Shown: positions 42,968 to 51,996, counted from the stretch's first letter. The stretch is 64,000 nt of DNA from Spongiibacter thalassae (GCF_012272835.1 NZ_JAAWWK010000001.1:310001-374000); one strand, 5' to 3'. The notes: generated by a model not told the origin, from the letters alone. Numbers and translations: made by a program.

Positions 42968-45304
42968 ATGGCTTTAAAAGCACTGGGTCGCATGTCGACG
43001 GGGCTCGCTGTAGCATTTTTGGTTGCCCCGCTCTGTTACGCGCAGAACAACGGCGAACAGAATGGTGGTGAAAAGAAACGCAGTAGCAATCGCTTGCTCG
43101 AAGAGGTTGTGGTTACGGCCCAAAAGCGCGAAGAAAAAGCCCAGGATATCCCACTCGCTATACAGGCCTTTAGCGCGGATAAACTGGATGCCTTCGGTAT
43201 AGAAAGCGCCCAGCAGCTGGAGAAAATTACCCCAGGACTCACTATCACCAATGCGGTGGGTTTTAATGTCGCTTATCTCCGTGGTGTGGGTACCGATGCC
43301 TTTCTGCCCGGCGCTGATCCCAGTGTGCCGTTCTATCTTGATGGCGTGGCCTTGCTGGGCGCTCAGGGTAGTACTGACACCCTGGGGCGGGTGCTGCGGG
43401 TCGAAGTGTTAAAGGGGCCGCAGGGTACCCTGTTTGGCCGCAATGCCACGGGTGGTGCAATCAATATTATCACCCCGGACCCGGGGGTGGAGCTGGAGCT
43501 GGATGTTAAATTGGAGAAGGCCGACTACGACGAGAAGAACGTGTTGCTCTATGCCAGTGTGCCGCTGGCAGATACCTTCGCGGTAAGCCTGTCATATTTT
43601 GATACTGGTCGCGACAACTACTATGTCAACGAAGTGGGGCCGATCATTGATGTGTATTCAAAGGGCGGACGGGCTAAAGCTCGATGGGATATCTCCGAGG
43701 ATATCGCGCTGACCTTTGCGGCATCCATTCAGGAAGGCAGTAATAACGGTGGGTTGGCCTTCGAGAATACTCGGGTGGCTCCGGTGTTTGCAGGGACAAT
43801 AAAGCAGGACCCCAAGGCCGACCGTCGCGTGCGTTTTGACACCATGGCGGGTGCTCAGTCAGAAGCCGAACTCATGTCGCTGATTCTGGACTGGCGCACG
43901 GATTTTGCCGATATCAAGGTAATCGTTTCCGATCAGGAAGTTGCGGCACCTTTTGTGCGAGCCGACTTCGACAAAAGTGAAGACCCGATCGTGAATATCG
44001 AGTCCATCGTACAGGAGTCCTTTCAGAAAACAGCAGAGCTGCAGATCCTTTCCAACGCTGATTCGCCACTTTCCCAATACATGGAGTGGGTGGCGGGCCT
44101 TTACTATATTGAGTCCAGCGGCGGCTTTAACCCTATTGCCTTTGATATCGCGCCCAATATTCTTGATGTATTGGGTGTGCCCGCCAGTCAGCAGTTGGGC
44201 GGTGTGCTCAACCTTGTGACAACGAGCCTGGGGCAACAGGGCTTGTCTGATGGGGCGAGGGTACTTGCCTACGGTGTGCTGGATAGCGAGGCCTACTCAG
44301 CTTACACCCAGGCGACGGTATTTATTGGCACCGATATCGATCTCACTATTGGCTTGCGCCACCAGGAAGAGAAGCGAAACTTGCTCAACGCGAAAGCGGA
44401 GTTCGAAGGGGAGGATGGCAACAACACCTTGATCCGGGAAGACAATCCACCGGAGTTGTCGTCGACCCAGTTTTCGCCCAAGGTGGCATTGCAATGGCGG
44501 CCAATGGGCGACGACAATCAAATCTATGCCTCCTGGTCCCGGGCCTTCAAGAGCCCTACGTACAACACGGTAAACCTGATTGACGAGCCGGAGAGAGTTG
44601 ACGAGGAGCAGGTGGATTCCTATGAACTCGGCTTCAAAAGCCAGTGGTTTGACGGTGGTTTAACCCTTAATGGCGCGTTGTTCCATATCGTGCAGGAAAA
44701 TCTGCTGACCGGATTTGTGGCATTGGCCTCTGGTGGGGTGGTGAACTACGACAACGCCGGCAACTCCGAAATTTCCGGTGCGGAGCTGGACTTCCTGTGG
44801 ACACCGATGCCCGAGTGGAACCCCGGCCTGGTGTTGTTCGGCGCGGCGACCTATCTCGATTCTGAGTACACCAAATACGAAGAAGGTCGCGGTTATGACG
44901 AGGAGACTGGTCTGGCCTTTGGTAACGGCGGCACCTTCCCCCTGCCTGCCCGGGATTTCACCGGTAACGACATCGTGCGTACCCCTGAGCTGACCTACAC
45001 CTTTGGCTTCAACCAAAGTATTCCCCTGGGTGAAGGTGCGCTGGAACTGGGAGCGGATATCTACTACAACGATGGCTTTTATTTCCTGCCGCAGAACTCG
45101 GATCTCTATGCCCGTGAGTCCTACAGCCTGATTAATGCCCGGGTGAGCTATTTCTACGATCCCTGGGGCCTGCAGCTGACGGTGTTCGGTGAAAACGTGA
45201 CCGATGAGGTCTACAACGAAGTAGTGTTTGTCGATGACTTCGGCCGGAATCAGGTGTTGAACTCGCCGAGAATTGTCGGTGCCAGATTGAACTGGACTTA
45301 TTAA
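42968..45304 (+). CDS. TonB-dependent outer membrane receptor (paralogue 5 of 5)
   Basis: This 778-residue receptor has a signal peptide (residues about 1-26, ending PLCYAQ), the TonB/plug start LLEEVVVTAQKREEKAQDIP, and LKGPQGTLFGRNATGGAINI. The 22-strand barrel ends in RLNWTY. GGAG lies ten bases upstream of ATG. It is divergent from module B and shares an upstream region containing two palindromes, so it probably imports the substrate of that module, as the 6734 receptor would for module A. It has a longer acidic insert in the second half (ARDFTGNDIVRTPEL preceded by AFGNGGTFPLP) than its paralogues. Confidence 0.93.
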   Translation: MALKALGRMSTGLAVAFLVAPLCYAQNNGEQNGGEKKRSSNRLLEEVVVTAQKREEKAQDIPLAIQAFSADKLDAFGIESAQQLEKITPGLTITNAVGFNVAYLRGVGTDAFLPGADPSVPFYLDGVALLGAQGSTDTLGRVLRVEVLKGPQGTLFGRNATGGAINIITPDPGVELELDVKLEKADYDEKNVLLYASVPLADTFAVSLSYFDTGRDNYYVNEVGPIIDVYSKGGRAKARWDISEDIALTFAASIQEGSNNGGLAFENTRVAPVFAGTIKQDPKADRRVRFDTMAGAQSEAELMSLILDWRTDFADIKVIVSDQEVAAPFVRADFDKSEDPIVNIESIVQESFQKTAELQILSNADSPLSQYMEWVAGLYYIESSGGFNPIAFDIAPNILDVLGVPASQQLGGVLNLVTTSLGQQGLSDGARVLAYGVLDSEAYSAYTQATVFIGTDIDLTIGLRHQEEKRNLLNAKAEFEGEDGNNTLIREDNPPELSSTQFSPKVALQWRPMGDDNQIYASWSRAFKSPTYNTVNLIDEPERVDEEQVDSYELGFKSQWFDGGLTLNGALFHIVQENLLTGFVALASGGVVNYDNAGNSEISGAELDFLWTPMPEWNPGLVLFGAATYLDSEYTKYEEGRGYDEETGLAFGNGGTFPLPARDFTGNDIVRTPELTYTFGFNQSIPLGEGALELGADIYYNDGFYFLPQNSDLYARESYSLINARVSYFYDPWGLQLTVFGENVTDEVYNEVVFVDDFGRNQVLNSPRIVGARLNWTY

Positions 45305-45315
45305 TAGCAACCGTT

Positions 45316-45345
45316 GGGCATCCCGTTGTGAAAATGTGGGTGCCC
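45316..45345 (+). terminator. Probable terminator of the TonB receptor gene
   Basis: GGGCATCC (45316-45323) pairs with GGGTGCCC (45338-45345), eight positions with one G-T pair and a 14-base loop, followed by the T-rich TGTTTGGTTTG. It starts 12 bases after the receptor stop. Confidence 0.55.
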
Positions 45346-45417
45346 TGTTTGGTTTGTCGCTATGTTAAATAAGTTTCGCGCTGTGGCCAGTTCAGCCGCA
45401 GCGCGCCCTCTGTATGT

Positions 45418-46272
45418 CTATTCCCGCAATGTCATCCAGCCATTGTTGACGGCCACTGTGCCCCGCTGTTTGACGGTCGCGCGAAAGCCAATACGACCCT
45501 CAAGTCGCCAGCCTTCGATAAGCAAGGTTTCTCCGGGGTAGACCGGGGCGCTGAAGCGCAGTCCGAGGGAGGCGGCGCGTTCGACGTTGTAGTCGAGTAC
45601 TTTGCGGGTTAGTGTCAGGCCGCACATCCCATAGGTGCACAGGCCGTGAAGTATAGGTTTGCTGAAGCCTGCCTTTTGTGCGATGTCCGGGTCGGCGTGG
45701 AGGGGGTTGCGGTCGCCGTTCAATCGGTAGAACAGTGCGGCCCGGGGATCGATGGTCACCTCCTCGGTGAAATCCGCAGGGGTGTCCGGTAGCGCCTCAA
45801 GGGGGGCGGGTGCTTGACCGAAGCTGCCGCAGCCCCCATCGGCGCGAAGGAAGTATGAGGCGCTCACGGTACACAGTTTTTCCTCGGTGTTTTGGTCGTA
45901 AATCACTTTGTCGAAATACATTAAGGCGCCTTTGTCGGCGCCTTTGTCGACTACCGCTGGCACGTGATATTCGCAACGAATATCACCGGTGGGTGGCAGC
46001 GGTGCGTGGAACTGAATGCGTTGTTCGCCGTGCAGCAGCTTGGTCATGGTGACGTCGAATTTCTTCGCGCTCATCCACGCCCCGGGGTGGCCCAGCACGG
46101 CGGCGATGGTCGGCAGGCATTTGAGATTCTTCTCGTAAACCAGCGGCAGATCAGCGGTGTCGTAAGGTGGGCTGGCGGCGCCGAGGCTCAACGCATAGAG
46201 CATGGTATCCCGATCAGAGTAAGAGGCCAGCTTGGCGTCGAATTGGTGATGGCGAAGGGCGTCGAGGTTCAT
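45418..46272 (-). CDS. MaoC-like (R)-specific enoyl-CoA hydratase
   Basis: This 284-residue protein has the double hot-dog layout of hydratase-2 enzymes. The C-terminal half carries the signature YRLNGDRNPLHADPDIAQKA followed by PILHGLCTYG; the aspartate and histidine are the catalytic pair. These enzymes hydrate trans-2-enoyl-CoA in beta-oxidation, including steroid side chains, as in the hydratase part of peroxisomal MFE-2. The gene is seven bases downstream of a MarR gene in the same direction, so they form an operon. On the opposite strand, starting at 47100, is an SDR of the MFE-2 dehydrogenase type; together they would supply hydration and oxidation. Confidence 0.9.
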   Translation of the reverse strand: MNLDALRHHQFDAKLASYSDRDTMLYALSLGAASPPYDTADLPLVYEKNLKCLPTIAAVLGHPGAWMSAKKFDVTMTKLLHGEQRIQFHAPLPPTGDIRCEYHVPAVVDKGADKGALMYFDKVIYDQNTEEKLCTVSASYFLRADGGCGSFGQAPAPLEALPDTPADFTEEVTIDPRAALFYRLNGDRNPLHADPDIAQKAGFSKPILHGLCTYGMCGLTLTRKVLDYNVERAASLGLRFSAPVYPGETLLIEGWRLEGRIGFRATVKQRGTVAVNNGWMTLRE

Positions 46273-46279
46273 AGTCGTT

Positions 46280-46822
46280 TCATTCCGCTTTTGTAGAGGT
46301 AAAGGTAGAGGTTGCTTCAGGGCGGGTTGAGGCCGTCGGCGATTCCATTTCCAGCAGGTTGCGTTTCATGGCAGAAAGTAACTCTGCCAATTGCGCTTCT
46401 TGTTCCGGCGTCATGTTTTTTAATATCTCGCCATTCAATTTTGCGGAAATGGCTTCTATCTGTTGCATGACGTCAGCTCCTTTCGGGGATATCAGTAGTC
46501 GCTTCGACCGACGGTCGCGCGCGTCGGCTACCCGCGATACAAAGCCGGCTTCTTCCAGACGATCGATCAAACCGCCCAGAGTCACTTTGCCCAGATCCAT
46601 TTGTCGGGCCAGTTCGACCTGCGTGTAATCCCCTCTGTTGCGGCGCGACAAATTGACCAGTACCCACCACTGCGAGCGAGTGATGCCAAGGGGTTTCAGA
46701 TACTGGTCGTAAATGGTCCGGCGCAGGCGGGAGACGTCGTGGATCAAAAATCCAATTTTAAGCCGTTGTTTGTTGATCTGCTGTTGCGCTTGGGGTTGGC
46801 AATGTTTATTCACGGCTGGCAC
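46280..46822 (-). CDS. MarR family transcriptional regulator (first of two)
   Basis: This 180-residue protein has a winged helix-turn-helix typical of MarR: LGITRSQWWVLVNLSRR, then VELARQMDLGKVTLGGLIDRLEEAGFVSRV, and the wing DARDRRSKRLLISPKG. The start codon is GTG. It is similar to the MarR protein at 57394-57912, notably 'DLGKVTLxGLIDRLE', indicating paralogues. It probably represses its own operon with the MaoC gene and the divergent SDR-thiolase operon, releasing DNA when an acyl-CoA or aromatic ligand binds. An inverted repeat TTGTCCA...TGGACAA between the two operons is a candidate site. Confidence 0.9.
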   Translation of the reverse strand: MPAVNKHCQPQAQQQINKQRLKIGFLIHDVSRLRRTIYDQYLKPLGITRSQWWVLVNLSRRNRGDYTQVELARQMDLGKVTLGGLIDRLEEAGFVSRVADARDRRSKRLLISPKGADVMQQIEAISAKLNGEILKNMTPEQEAQLAELLSAMKRNLLEMESPTASTRPEATSTFTSTKAE

Positions 46823-46965
46823 CTGCTTTGTCGGTCTTTCTGGCCCGAATTTTTATGATTAATAAGTTATCGGTTTGCATGCGTATATAAAATATGAGCG
46901 ATCGTTGGCATGGGGTATGGCGAATAAACTGGTCACATATCACTGTTTTTCTGCAATTTTACCCT

Positions 46966-46987
46966 TTGTCCAAATGGCTCTGGACAA
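46966..46987. promoter_or_regulatory. Inverted repeat TTGTCCA...TGGACAA, MarR operator candidate
   Basis: Seven-base perfect arms are separated by eight bases, in the AT-rich divergent region between the MarR-MaoC and SDR-thiolase operons. Arm length and spacing suit a dimeric regulator such as the adjacent MarR. Confidence 0.5.
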
Positions 46988-47067
46988 CAAATATTTAATT
47001 ACTATAAGCTAGAGAACAGTTAGCAATATAACGTAAATGCCGAATACTGGCCAGTCGATTCACAGAA

Positions 47068-47088
47068 TCGCGCCAGAATCTGGCGCGA
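47068..47088. promoter_or_regulatory. 21-base inverted repeat just before the SDR gene
   Basis: TCGCGCCAG (47068-47076) and CTGGCGCGA (47080-47088) flank AAT, ending 11 bases before ATG 47100 and overlapping the approach to the GGAG ribosome binding site. As RNA it would form a tight hairpin; as DNA it could be an operator. Confidence 0.5.
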
Positions 47089-47099
47089 GGGGAGTGGAA

Positions 47100-48011
47100 A
47101 TGCCTGATTTATTAAAAGACAAGGTGGTAGTGATAACCGGGGCCGGTCGCGGTGTGGGGCAGTGTATTGCTGAGTATTGTTCCCAACAGGGTGCCAGGGT
47201 TGTAGTCAACGACCTCGCCAGAGACGAGGATGGCAAGCCGATCGCCGAAGCAGTGGCAGAGGGCATTCGTCAGAACGGTGGGCAAGCTATCGCCTCTACC
47301 GCAAATATCGCGCAGCGCGTTGAAGTCGAAGAGATGATTCAAACCACCGTTGATCTTTGGGGGCGAGTTGATGGATTGGTGAACAATGCGGGCATACTCC
47401 GCGACCGCATTTTTCACAAGATGTCTGAAGAGGAATGGGACCAGTCGATAGCGGTCAATCTCAAGGGCTGCTTTAACACCGCTCGTGCGGTCGCTCCCTT
47501 TATGAAGGAGCAGGGGTCCGGGGCAATGGTGCACATGACTTCGACATCGGGCCTGATCGGCAACTTTGGCCAATCCAATTACGCGGCGGCCAAAATGGGA
47601 CTGGTGGGATTGTCCAAGTCGATTGCTCTGGATATGCAGCGATTCAATGTCCGTTCCAACTGCATCGCGCCTTTCGCCCTCACGCCGATGATTATGGCGG
47701 GAATACCCCGGGATACGGAAGAGGGTCGCGAGCGCTGGAAAATACTTGAAAAAATGGAGCCCGAGAAAGTCGCTCCGCTGGTATGCGCGCTGATTGCTGA
47801 CGGCGGCGCCCATATCAATGGCCAAATTTTCGGTGCTCGGGGCAATGAGGTGTACTTCTTCAGTCAACCGCGCCCGGTGCGCACCGCTCATATCGGCGAC
47901 GGCGAGGGCATCAATGCCGAGGCCATCATCGACAGGGTCTTTCCTATGTTTAAAGACGACCTGTACCCCCTGCATCGGTCGATGGATATTTTTAGCTGGG
48001 ATCCGGTTTAA
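47100..48011 (+). CDS. SDR family 3-hydroxyacyl-CoA dehydrogenase-like protein
   Basis: This 303-residue SDR begins MPDLLKDKVVVITGAGRGVG, with glycine motif TGAGRGVG, NNAG at VNNAGILRD, and the catalytic set STSGLIGNFGQSNYAAAK (serine 13 before tyrosine). Its extended C-terminus and sequence style match the dehydrogenase domain of MFE-2/HSD17B4-type enzymes that oxidise 3-hydroxyacyl-CoA. GGAG before ATG 47100 and the inverted repeat upstream favour this start over ATG 47037. It leads an operon with an HMG-CoA-synthase-like protein, a thiolase and a CoA-transferase, and faces a MaoC hydratase operon. Confidence 0.9.
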   Translation: MPDLLKDKVVVITGAGRGVGQCIAEYCSQQGARVVVNDLARDEDGKPIAEAVAEGIRQNGGQAIASTANIAQRVEVEEMIQTTVDLWGRVDGLVNNAGILRDRIFHKMSEEEWDQSIAVNLKGCFNTARAVAPFMKEQGSGAMVHMTSTSGLIGNFGQSNYAAAKMGLVGLSKSIALDMQRFNVRSNCIAPFALTPMIMAGIPRDTEEGRERWKILEKMEPEKVAPLVCALIADGGAHINGQIFGARGNEVYFFSQPRPVRTAHIGDGEGINAEAIIDRVFPMFKDDLYPLHRSMDIFSWDPV

Positions 48012-48058
48012 GGGATTCGCCGCTGGAGCTTCTGGCGCCGTACATTTTGGAGATCTAC

Positions 48059-49519
48059 ATGAACACACAGCAGCCGATAGGTATCCGCTCGTTTGGAGCC
48101 TATATACCCGCAAGGCGCATGTTGCGCAGTGAAATTGCCAAGGCCCACGCTTGGGCGTTGCCGGGTCTGCGTGGCCTGGGTAAAGGGGAAAAGGCGTTTT
48201 GCTCGTGGGACGAGGATGTCATTACCATGGCGGTGGAGGCGGCGCGTGACTGCCTGCGCGGTGAAGCCACCGAGGCATTGGCCCGAGTGAGCCTGGCCAG
48301 CACCAGCGCGCCCTTTGGCGATGTGCAGAATGCGGCGTTGATTGCCAGTGCGATAAGCGCCCCCCGAAACGTTGCGGTCAGCGATCAAAGCGCGTCGATT
48401 CGCGCCAGCTTGAATGCCGTCAGTCAGGCCTGCGAAAGCGGCTGTGGGCTGCAGTTATTGATTGCCAGTGAGCAGCGTAAGGCAAAGCCGGGCAGCGCGC
48501 AGGAAATGTTGTTCGGCGACGGTGCAGGGGCTTTGCTGGTCGACTCCGGTGACGACCTGCTGGCGCATTATCTGGGTAGCGAATCAATCTCCGTGCCCTT
48601 TATCGACCATTTTCGTGCCACCCGCGAAAGCTATGAATACGGCTGGGAGGAACGGTGGATTCGCGACGAGGGTGTGGCCAAGCTGGTTCCCGAAGCGGTC
48701 AAGGGGTTGTTGCAACGCCTGGGCAAAGAGGCAAGTGATGTGGCCCATTTTGGTCTCAGTGGTGGCGGCCCCAGGGCCGATTCCTTTGCGGCGAAGAAAA
48801 TGGGCATCGACGCGCAGGCGGTATTGCCGGATCTGCGCGACCGAGTGGGCGACACCGGTGCCGCCCATGCCTCGCTGTTGTTGATTTCGGCGCTGGAACG
48901 CGCAGTGCCGGGCGACCTTATTGTGATTGCCGCCTTTGGTCAGGGCTGTGAGGCCATCGCCTTTGAAATGATACGGGCGCCGAACAGCACTGACCGCCGA
49001 GGGCTGGCGGGCAGCCTTGAGCGTCGTCTGGAAGAAACGGCGTATATGAAAATGCTCAGCTTTGGCGGCGAAATCGACATTGATTGGGGCATGCGCGCCG
49101 AGACAGATCAAAAAACCGCACTGACCCAGCAGTATCGGGTGGCCGATCAGGTGTTTGGGTTTATCGGCGGTCAGTGCAGTGACTGTGGCACGATCCAGTT
49201 CCCGCGTTTGCCGAACTGTGTCAGCTGCGGCGGCTTTGAAAGTCAGCAGCCTGTGCCGATGGCTGACGAGAAGGCGACAGTGCTGACCTGTACCGCCGAT
49301 TGGCTGATGTTCTCGGTGGCACCGCCGCTGTATATGGGCCTGGCCCAGTTCGATAACGGTGCCCGTTTATTGATGGAAATTGTTGATGTCGGCCCCGAGG
49401 GGGTCGATGTGGGTACGCCGCTGGAAATGTCTTTCCGTATCAAGGAGCGTGATCGCACGCGCCATTATCAGCGATATTTCTGGAAGGCCAGGCCACGTGC
49501 CGCGGCAGAGGGGAAGTAA
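48059..49519 (+). CDS. HMG-CoA-synthase-like protein fused to a DUF35 zinc-ribbon/OB-fold domain
   Basis: This 486-residue protein has an N-terminal thiolase-fold domain with the nucleophile region VSQACESGCG (C125 is the probable catalytic cysteine) and FGDGAGALLV. The C-terminal domain carries the zinc-ribbon CSDCGTIQFPRLPNCVSCG (CX2C-X10-CX2C) and OB-fold of DUF35. DUF35 partners normally assist thiolases, so fusion to an HMG-synthase-like domain is notable. It may condense, cleave or bind acyl-CoA in beta-oxidation or beta-ketoacyl metabolism. TTGGAG before ATG 48059 sets the start. It is two bases upstream of the thiolase gene. Confidence 0.82.
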   Translation: MNTQQPIGIRSFGAYIPARRMLRSEIAKAHAWALPGLRGLGKGEKAFCSWDEDVITMAVEAARDCLRGEATEALARVSLASTSAPFGDVQNAALIASAISAPRNVAVSDQSASIRASLNAVSQACESGCGLQLLIASEQRKAKPGSAQEMLFGDGAGALLVDSGDDLLAHYLGSESISVPFIDHFRATRESYEYGWEERWIRDEGVAKLVPEAVKGLLQRLGKEASDVAHFGLSGGGPRADSFAAKKMGIDAQAVLPDLRDRVGDTGAAHASLLLISALERAVPGDLIVIAAFGQGCEAIAFEMIRAPNSTDRRGLAGSLERRLEETAYMKMLSFGGEIDIDWGMRAETDQKTALTQQYRVADQVFGFIGGQCSDCGTIQFPRLPNCVSCGGFESQQPVPMADEKATVLTCTADWLMFSVAPPLYMGLAQFDNGARLLMEIVDVGPEGVDVGTPLEMSFRIKERDRTRHYQRYFWKARPRAAAEGK

Positions 49520-49521
49520 TT

Positions 49522-50724
49522 ATGGCAACAGGCATCAAGGACAAGGTCGCGATTGTCGGCATGGGCTGTACCCGGTTTGGCGAGCGTTGGAACGCCGGGA
49601 CAGAGGATTTGCTGGCAGAGGCCTTTAACGAGGCTCTTGCCGACGCGGGCATTGAAAAGGCGCGCATCGGCGCCGCCTGGTTTGGCTCAGCGGCGGACAA
49701 AATCAATGTGGGGAACTCGGCCATTCCCCTTTCCACGGCGCTGCGGCTCGACGGAATTCCGGTAACGCGAGTAGAAAATATGTGTGCTACCGGCACCGAA
49801 GCCCTGCGCGGTGCCGCCTATGCGGTAGCCTCGGGAGCGGTGGATATCGCCTTGGCCATCGGTGCAGAAAAGCTCAAGGACACCGGCTACGGCGGTCTGC
49901 CCCATATGCCCAAGGGTACCTTCAATGACCTTTGGCTGCCCTATGGCTCAGCCCCGGCGGGTTTTGCCCAGTTGGCCGCAGGCTATCGCACCAAATTCGG
50001 CGTCGATAAGGCTGAGTTGAAACAGGCGATGGCGCGGGTGTCGTGGAAGAGTCACCAGAATGGGGCCAAAAACCCCAAGGCCCATTTGCGCAAAGCGGTT
50101 GATATGGACACGATTCTCAACGCGCCACTGATCGCTGATCCGCTGGGGGTCTTTGATTGCTGCGGTGTTTCCGATGGCGCCGCCTGTGCCATTGTCACTA
50201 CACCGGAAATTGCCCGCAGTTTGGGTAAGGCCGATCTGGTGACAATCAAGTCCTTGCAGCTGTCGGCCAGCTCGGGCCGTGAGCAAGGGTACAAGGAGTG
50301 GGATGGCAGTTATGTGCAGAATACCCGCAATGCGGCACAGGCGGCCTACCGGGAGGCTGGTATCAGTAATCCTCGGCAAGAACTGAGCAGCCTTGAAGTT
50401 CACGACTGCTTTTCCATCACCGAATTGGTGACCATGGAGGATCTGGGTGTATCCGCGCCGGGTCAGGGCTGGCGCGATGTACTGGAAGGTGTGTTCGACG
50501 CCGACGGCGAGTTGCCCTGCCAGATTGATGGCGGCCTGAAGTGTTTCGGGCATCCGATTGCCGCTTCCGGTTTGCGCATGGTCTACGAGCACTACCTGCA
50601 ATTGCAGGGGCGAGCGGGCGATCGGCAACTGCCAAACCCTAAGCTTGGGCTTAGTCACAATCTCGGTGGCGTGCCTTATAACGGCGTGTGTGCGATCAGT
50701 ATTGTGGGTTTGGAGGGTGCTTGA
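49522..50724 (+). CDS. Thiolase (acetyl-CoA acetyltransferase, SCP-2-like)
   Basis: This 400-residue enzyme has the nucleophilic cysteine in RVENMCATGTEALRGAAYAV (C88), a catalytic HDCFSITEL segment in the middle and CFGHPIAASGLRM near the C-terminus. The variant GHPIA in place of the classical GHPxG, and HDCF, are typical of SCP-2-type thiolases used for bulky acyl-CoAs such as steroid side chains. It cleaves 3-ketoacyl-CoA. It follows the DUF35 fusion gene by two bases; in known systems such thiolases need a DUF35 partner, which fits. Gene order supports one operon with the CoA-transferase gene. Confidence 0.9.
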   Translation: MATGIKDKVAIVGMGCTRFGERWNAGTEDLLAEAFNEALADAGIEKARIGAAWFGSAADKINVGNSAIPLSTALRLDGIPVTRVENMCATGTEALRGAAYAVASGAVDIALAIGAEKLKDTGYGGLPHMPKGTFNDLWLPYGSAPAGFAQLAAGYRTKFGVDKAELKQAMARVSWKSHQNGAKNPKAHLRKAVDMDTILNAPLIADPLGVFDCCGVSDGAACAIVTTPEIARSLGKADLVTIKSLQLSASSGREQGYKEWDGSYVQNTRNAAQAAYREAGISNPRQELSSLEVHDCFSITELVTMEDLGVSAPGQGWRDVLEGVFDADGELPCQIDGGLKCFGHPIAASGLRMVYEHYLQLQGRAGDRQLPNPKLGLSHNLGGVPYNGVCAISIVGLEGA

Positions 50725-50751
50725 TGCACTCGAGCAGGTGAGGGTGGTGCG

Positions 50752-51996
50752 ATGACGGCGATCAGCGTCGAGCGAATGGTGCAATCCCTGCGTGCGGGGG
50801 AAAAGGTTTTTGTATCGGGCAGTGCCGGAGAGCCACGGGCCTTGACCGAGTGTATTGCCAGTCGTCCCGACCTGGCCGTTGGTGTGGAATTTTTCTGCAG
50901 TTTTATTCCCGGTGTCAACGTGCAAAATCTGGCCGGTGAAGGGCGCACCATGACGGTCAGCTTTATGCAGGGTGCTTATCGAAAAGGGCTGGCGGCGGGG
51001 CAGGTAAAATTCGCGCCTATGTCCTATAGCAATACTCAGCAGCAACTGTGCACCCCCGGGGCTATTGATACGGTGCTGGTACAGGTGTCGCCGCCGAATG
51101 AGTTGGGTTGGTGTTCACTGGGGCCTCAGGGCGAGTTTTTGCCCGGACTGTTGAAAAACCGCCCGCGAGTTCTGGCGGTGTTTAACCCACAGGTCCCCGT
51201 GTTTCCCGGCGCGCCGAAAATTCGCCTGGCGGATATCGATGCTTATTGTGAGAGCGACCTGGCGCTGGCCAGCTACGATGCGGGCAAGCCCAATAGTGTG
51301 TCTGAGCGTATAGCGGAAAATATTGCCGCCATCATTCCCGATGGAGCCACCCTGCAATGTGGCCTTGGCAAGGTGCCTAACTTGCTGGCCAAGGCGCTGG
51401 AGAATCACCGCCATTTACGAATTCACAGCGGCATGGCCAGCGATGGTATGTCGACGTTGCTGGCTGCGGGGGCATTGGACAGCGCCGCGCCGATCACCAG
51501 TATTGTTGCGCTGGGCTCGCCCGGGCTCTATGGGCAGTTGGCCGATATCGACGGACTGACAATCTGTGGTGTTGAAGACTGTCATACTCCGCAGGCGTTG
51601 GCCGGTGTGCCGCGTTTGCATGCGGTAAATTCCGCTCTGGAGATCGACCTGTCGGGTCAGGTCAATGCCGAAATGCTGGGTGGCCGCTACGTCAGTGGCC
51701 CCGGTGGCTTGCCGGATTTTGCCGCGGGTGCCCGGGCGCAACAGCTGGGCTGTTCGATCATCGCCCTGCCGGCGGCTGACCCCAGTGGCGAGCAGTCCCG
51801 TATTGTTGCGCAACTGGCTGTGGGCAGTGCGATTTCTGTGCCCCAATATTTAGTTGATGTCGTGGTGACAGAGTACGGTTGCGCTCATTTGCGCGGTGCG
51901 GACTTCATCACTCGGGGGCGGCGCTTGATCGAAATCGCTCACCCGAATCATCGCGACCGGCTGGCGGCGGAATTTGAGCATCGCTGGTTGCGTTAA
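50752..51996 (+). CDS. Acetyl-CoA hydrolase/CoA-transferase family protein
   Basis: This 414-residue protein has the family I CoA-transferase layout: an N-terminal domain with PPNELGWCSLGPQGEF, and a C-terminal domain with VVTEYGCAHLRGADFITRGRRLIEIAHPNHRDRL, matching the acetyl-CoA hydrolase/4-hydroxybutyrate CoA-transferase group. It would move CoA between an acyl-CoA and a free acid. GAGGGTGG before ATG supports the start. It is the last gene of the 47100-51996 operon, with a short AAGTGCT...AGCACTT inverted repeat at its stop. It may activate an acid substrate or release products of the pathway. Confidence 0.87.
   Translation: MTAISVERMVQSLRAGEKVFVSGSAGEPRALTECIASRPDLAVGVEFFCSFIPGVNVQNLAGEGRTMTVSFMQGAYRKGLAAGQVKFAPMSYSNTQQQLCTPGAIDTVLVQVSPPNELGWCSLGPQGEFLPGLLKNRPRVLAVFNPQVPVFPGAPKIRLADIDAYCESDLALASYDAGKPNSVSERIAENIAAIIPDGATLQCGLGKVPNLLAKALENHRHLRIHSGMASDGMSTLLAAGALDSAAPITSIVALGSPGLYGQLADIDGLTICGVEDCHTPQALAGVPRLHAVNSALEIDLSGQVNAEMLGGRYVSGPGGLPDFAAGARAQQLGCSIIALPAADPSGEQSRIVAQLAVGSAISVPQYLVDVVVTEYGCAHLRGADFITRGRRLIEIAHPNHRDRLAAEFEHRWLR

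Noticed and set aside
47037-47099. Earlier start of the SDR gene at ATG 47037
   Set aside because: The extra 21 residues precede the normal SDR start, cover a perfect inverted repeat, and have no ribosome binding site, while ATG 47100 has GGAG.
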